Positions 61,466-64,000 of a DNA stretch of 64,000 nt are shown here, one piece after another. The notes under the pieces were generated by a model. It was not told the origin of the DNA and ran no database searches. It was given only the letters and a program-made list of their open reading frames with translations. Position numbers and translations under genes: made by a program. The stretch covers positions 2,108,001 to 2,172,000 of the forward strand of contig NZ_CP015732.1 of assembly GCF_001750145.1 (NCBI RefSeq), given 5' to 3'. Every line of letters begins with the position of its first letter. Position 1 is the first letter of the stretch. This stretch comes from Arthrobacter sp. U41 (GTDB taxonomy: Bacteria > Actinomycetota > Actinomycetes > Actinomycetales > Micrococcaceae).

Positions 61466-62266
61466 ATGCGCCGAGCCGCATCATTGGCTACAGCTGTTTC
61501 CGCTTTCTGCGCAGCTGCAATCCTTGCAGGGTGCGGGACGCCGGCAACGGCCCCCGCCGTTTCCGCTTTCTGCGCAGCTGCAATCCTTGCAGGGTGCGGG
61601 ACGCCGGCAACGGCCCCCGCCACCAGTTCCGCGCCGGCGACGACGGCCACGGCCAGCGATCTGCCGGCCAGCCCTTCGCCGTCGGCCACCCCTTCTCCGG
61701 CGCCCACGGTCCCGGCGGGCTGGAAGACCTACACGACCTCGGACGGCACGCTGGCGTTCGACTACCCGGAGACGTGGACCATCACGGACCCGGCCGATGA
61801 ACCCGCCGAGGGCGGTGTCGCGGTGGACCTGGTGAGTGACTACGGCAAGACGATGGCGACCCTGCGGACCAACCTGGTCACGGGCGCCGAGTGCACGGAG
61901 AAGTTCCCTTTTATGCTGTACGACTCGGAGCCCATCCCGGCGCTGGCCCAGGGGGGAGTGACGCCGCGGTTCGTCTACGAGGGGCGGACCGATCCGGAGC
62001 CGGACTCGGGTGACCCGGCGGATTCCTTGACCCTGGCCTACGGCATCACTTCCGCGCCGGAACCCACCGGGGATACCGCCTGCCCGATTTCCCACTTTTT
62101 CACCTGGCCGCCCAGCGGCGCCATGTTCGGCGGTGCCTATGATCCGTTCGACACCACACCGGGTGGTCCCATGCATGTGGATACCCCCGAGGTGTACAAG
62201 GACACCACCGAATACAAGTACGTCAAGCAGGCGATCACTTCACTGCGGCCCGCCGGAAAGCCATAA
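61466..62266 (+). CDS. Lipoprotein with tandemly duplicated signal-peptide segment
   Basis: A 266-residue lipoprotein. MRRAASLATA is followed by the 21-residue unit VSAFCAAAILAGCGTPATAP(A) twice in a row, so two lipoboxes (LAGC) occur with Cys at 23 and 44. After a Ser/Pro/Thr linker the globular part, ~78-264, begins WKTYTTSDGTLAFDYPETW and contains LRTNLVTGAECTEK, MLYDSEPIPAL and CPISHFFTWPPSGAMFGG. GGGGGAGGG precedes the ATG. A paralogue lacking the duplication follows after 1 base. Function unknown; anchored on the outer face of the membrane. Confidence 0.82.
   Translation: MRRAASLATAVSAFCAAAILAGCGTPATAPAVSAFCAAAILAGCGTPATAPATSSAPATTATASDLPASPSPSATPSPAPTVPAGWKTYTTSDGTLAFDYPETWTITDPADEPAEGGVAVDLVSDYGKTMATLRTNLVTGAECTEKFPFMLYDSEPIPALAQGGVTPRFVYEGRTDPEPDSGDPADSLTLAYGITSAPEPTGDTACPISHFFTWPPSGAMFGGAYDPFDTTPGGPMHVDTPEVYKDTTEYKYVKQAITSLRPAGKP
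61496..61621 (+). repeat. Perfect 63-bp tandem duplication in a lipoprotein signal peptide
   Basis: 61496-61558 and 61559-61621 are identical. Each copy encodes a hydrophobic segment and lipobox. The identity over 63 bases suggests a recent event or an assembly artefact. Confidence 0.9.
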
Positions 62267-62267
62267 C

Positions 62268-63047
62268 GTGAGGAGGCCGGCCGTTTCGCCCGGCCCCATC
62301 CGGTGCGCCGCCGCCGGCGCCGCCCTCAGCTCGGTCCTGCTGCTGACCTCCTGCGGTTTGTCCCCGGCGCTGCCGGCGGGCCCCGCCGCTTCGGAAAGCC
62401 AGAGCCCGGGAGGCACGACGTCGGCTGCGGCGCCGTCCGCCACGACGCCGGCCGGGTCCCCGGCGTCGGAAGGGCCGGCGTCGGGCTGGACGACGTTCAC
62501 AACGACAGACGGGGATTTGTCGTTCGACTACCCCGCCGGCTGGACGGTCAACAACCCCGGCGGGGCGCTCTCCGGAGAGTTCGTGGACGTGCTGAACGCC
62601 GAGGGGAAACCGATGGCGGGGCTGCGGACCAACATCGTCACCGGGGCGGAGTGCGTCGAAAAGTCCCCTTATGAGGTCTACGACTCCGAGCCGATGGTTG
62701 CCCTCGCCGAGGGCGGGGGAGCCGACGGCGGGGTGCCCCGCTACGTGTTCGAGTCCCGGGGCGAAGACACCGCTCCGGTGGCCACGCAGTCCACTGTCGC
62801 CGCCTACGGCATCACCATGGTCCCCGAGGAGCCCGGCGACACCGCGTGTCCGATGTTCCACCTGTTCCTGTGGCCGCCGAGCGGTGCCTTCTTCGGCGGG
62901 ACGTACAACCCGGAGCACCACGAGACACCCGCGGACCCCGCGCTGCCGTACCGGGAGAAGGCCAGACTGTACGCCGGAACCCCGGAGTACCAGGACATCC
63001 GGACGATGATCACGTCCCTGCGGCCGGCGGAGGCGCCGGCAGGATAG
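62268..63047 (+). CDS. Lipoprotein, paralogue of the upstream gene
   Basis: A 259-residue lipoprotein starting at GTG 62268, one base after the stop of its paralogue. The signal peptide has lipobox LLTSC with Cys at 29; a Ser/Ala/Pro linker runs to ~75. The body aligns with the previous protein: WTTFTTTDGDLSFDYPAGW, LRTNIVTGAECVEKSP, VYDSEPMVALAEGG, CPMFHLFLWPPSGAFFGGTYNP and a final MITSLRPAE. Two conserved Cys probably pair. The two form a duplicated unit; role unknown. Confidence 0.82.
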   Translation: MRRPAVSPGPIRCAAAGAALSSVLLLTSCGLSPALPAGPAASESQSPGGTTSAAAPSATTPAGSPASEGPASGWTTFTTTDGDLSFDYPAGWTVNNPGGALSGEFVDVLNAEGKPMAGLRTNIVTGAECVEKSPYEVYDSEPMVALAEGGGADGGVPRYVFESRGEDTAPVATQSTVAAYGITMVPEEPGDTACPMFHLFLWPPSGAFFGGTYNPEHHETPADPALPYREKARLYAGTPEYQDIRTMITSLRPAEAPAG

Positions 63048-63062
63048 ACACCGGGACCGGCC

Positions 63063-64000
63063 TCAGCGCTCCGTCGTCCGGGGACGCGGCGCCGCATCGG
63101 CGGCCGGGTGCCGCGACCCGGCACGCAGTGCGGTGCGGATGTTGACCTTCGAGGTGTAGGAAATGGAGCCGTACTGGAAGAGCCGCACGGCGAGGCGAAG
63201 CATCACCGCGGCGCCCACGAAGAGGATCACGATCACGATTCCTGCCTCGACCAGGCTCAGCGAGCCGAAGCCGTTGCGCAGCAGGGCGGTGACCGGGGCG
63301 GAGAACGGGAAGAACGTGAAGATCTGCACAATCACGGACTGCGGATCGGAGACCACCAGGGACACGGCGTAGAACGGCACAAAGATCAGCGCCATCATCA
63401 CGCCCATGAAGTTGCCGGCCTCCTTGGCGGTGGGCATCACGGCGCCGATCGCCACGAGGGTGGTGGTGAACAGGGCGAATCCGCCGACCAGGATCAGCAG
63501 GCCAACGGTCATCCGGACCGGGTCCAGGATCAGCGGGGGCAGGTCCAGGGCCGCGATGCTGAGCTCCTCAGGGAAGAACAGCCGGCCGATCAGGACGGGT
63601 GAGAGGAACACGATCATCTGTACCAGGCCGATCGCGAACAGCGCGATCACCTTGCCCGCGATCAGCGTCGTCGGTTTGAGGGTGGTCAGGATCATCTCGG
63701 TGACGCGGTTTTCCTTCTCCTCCAGCGTGGAGTTGAGCATCTGCCCGGCCAGCAGCACGATCAGCCCGTAGAAGATGACCAGGAAGATCAGCGGCGGAAT
63801 CACCGAGCCCAGGCCCCCGGATTCCTGGGTGCCGTCATAGGTGACGGTCTCGATCTGCACCCTCCCGGCCGCGAGCGCGGACAGTTGCGGTGAGCTGACC
63901 TTCTGTTCGACGGCGTGCGTCAGCAGGGCCTGCGCGACGGCGGCGTACTTGCCGTTCTCGAAGATCCCCTTGTCCGCACCGTAGACGCGCACGGCCGTCG
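63063..64000 (-). CDS. ABC-2 type transporter permease, 5' end outside the window
   Basis: The visible ~312 residues are the C-terminal part of a NatB-like ABC-2 permease. A soluble stretch is followed by about six helices: IPPLIFLVIFYGLIVLLAGQML, then STLEEKENRVTEMILTTLKPTTLIAGKVIALFAIGLVQMIVFL, the usual cytoplasmic signature, and later NFMGVMMALIFVPFYAVSLVVSDP. The stop is at 63063; the start lies beyond 64000, where an ATP-binding partner would be expected. Export of sodium, antibiotic or lipid is possible; no specific substrate is suggested. Confidence 0.87.
   Translation of the reverse strand, partial: TAVRVYGADKGIFENGKYAAVAQALLTHAVEQKVSSPQLSALAAGRVQIETVTYDGTQESGGLGSVIPPLIFLVIFYGLIVLLAGQMLNSTLEEKENRVTEMILTTLKPTTLIAGKVIALFAIGLVQMIVFLSPVLIGRLFFPEELSIAALDLPPLILDPVRMTVGLLILVGGFALFTTTLVAIGAVMPTAKEAGNFMGVMMALIFVPFYAVSLVVSDPQSVIVQIFTFFPFSAPVTALLRNGFGSLSLVEAGIVIVILFVGAAVMLRLAVRLFQYGSISYTSKVNIRTALRAGSRHPAADAAPRPRTTER

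Overview
The window is high-GC actinobacterial DNA. Gene content and codon style fit the Micrococcaceae, most likely Arthrobacter or Pseudarthrobacter: a DUF6318 lipoprotein, a DUF222-HNH gene, an MSMEG_6728-type protein, a class F sortase, an Rpf-LysM protein, many GTG/TTG starts and many 4-base ATGA gene overlaps. Genus is inference; no rRNA or tRNA gene was recognised. It looks like chromosome with small accessory patches. No IS element, prophage, CRISPR array or replication origin was recognised.

Layout. 1-5.5 kb: a small acidic protein, a small membrane protein that may be frameshifted, an XRE-cupin regulator, then an agmatinase-family ureohydrolase overlapping a ThDP-dependent enzyme. 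A DUF559 nuclease-like gene bracketed by two related palindrome-ended repeats sits between the regulator and these enzymes. 5.6-9.5 kb: a MarR regulator with a DHA2 exporter, then a class F sortase with its likely cell-wall substrate. 9.9-14.6 kb: a heterodimeric ABC exporter, a thioesterase and a small membrane protein. 14.7-19.2 kb: a defence patch with McrB, McrC, a decayed gene and Vsr. 19.3-21.7 kb: a PPOX protein and two exported proteins. 21.8-27.4 kb: a GAF-domain regulator divergent from an NTF2-FMO flavoprotein, a butanediol dehydrogenase-like enzyme and an Old Yellow Enzyme.

27.5-38.3 kb: a repeat cluster, a large nuclease-helicase, a SOUL protein, Tex, an OFA-family MFS transporter with a 42-residue partner protein, and a gamma-glutamyltransferase homologue. 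38.3-45 kb: a DUF222-HNH gene broken by one in-frame TAG, DUF2071, a PEP-mutase-like protein, DUF1622, an SDR and an MSMEG_6728-type protein. 45-52 kb: Rpf-LysM, a UvrA paralogue, an adenosine/adenine deaminase, and TerC behind a probable manganese (yybP-ykoY) riboswitch. 52-55.5 kb: a MarR / acyl-CoA ligase / DUF2177 operon divergent from a DUF1295 protein across a large palindrome. 55.7-64 kb: a wHTH-X25 fusion, an alpha/beta hydrolase, a proline-rich protein, a GH13 alpha-glucosidase, an MscS channel, two tandem paralogous lipoproteins (one with a perfect 63-bp duplication of its signal peptide) and a truncated ABC-2 permease.

Signals judged most worth following: the repeat-bracketed DUF559 cassette, the duplicated lipobox, the sortase/ICHATG-repeat pair with a hairpin between its genes, the alternating half-sites upstream of rpf, the DUF222-HNH nonsense mutation, the decayed gene beside vsr, and the Mn riboswitch.
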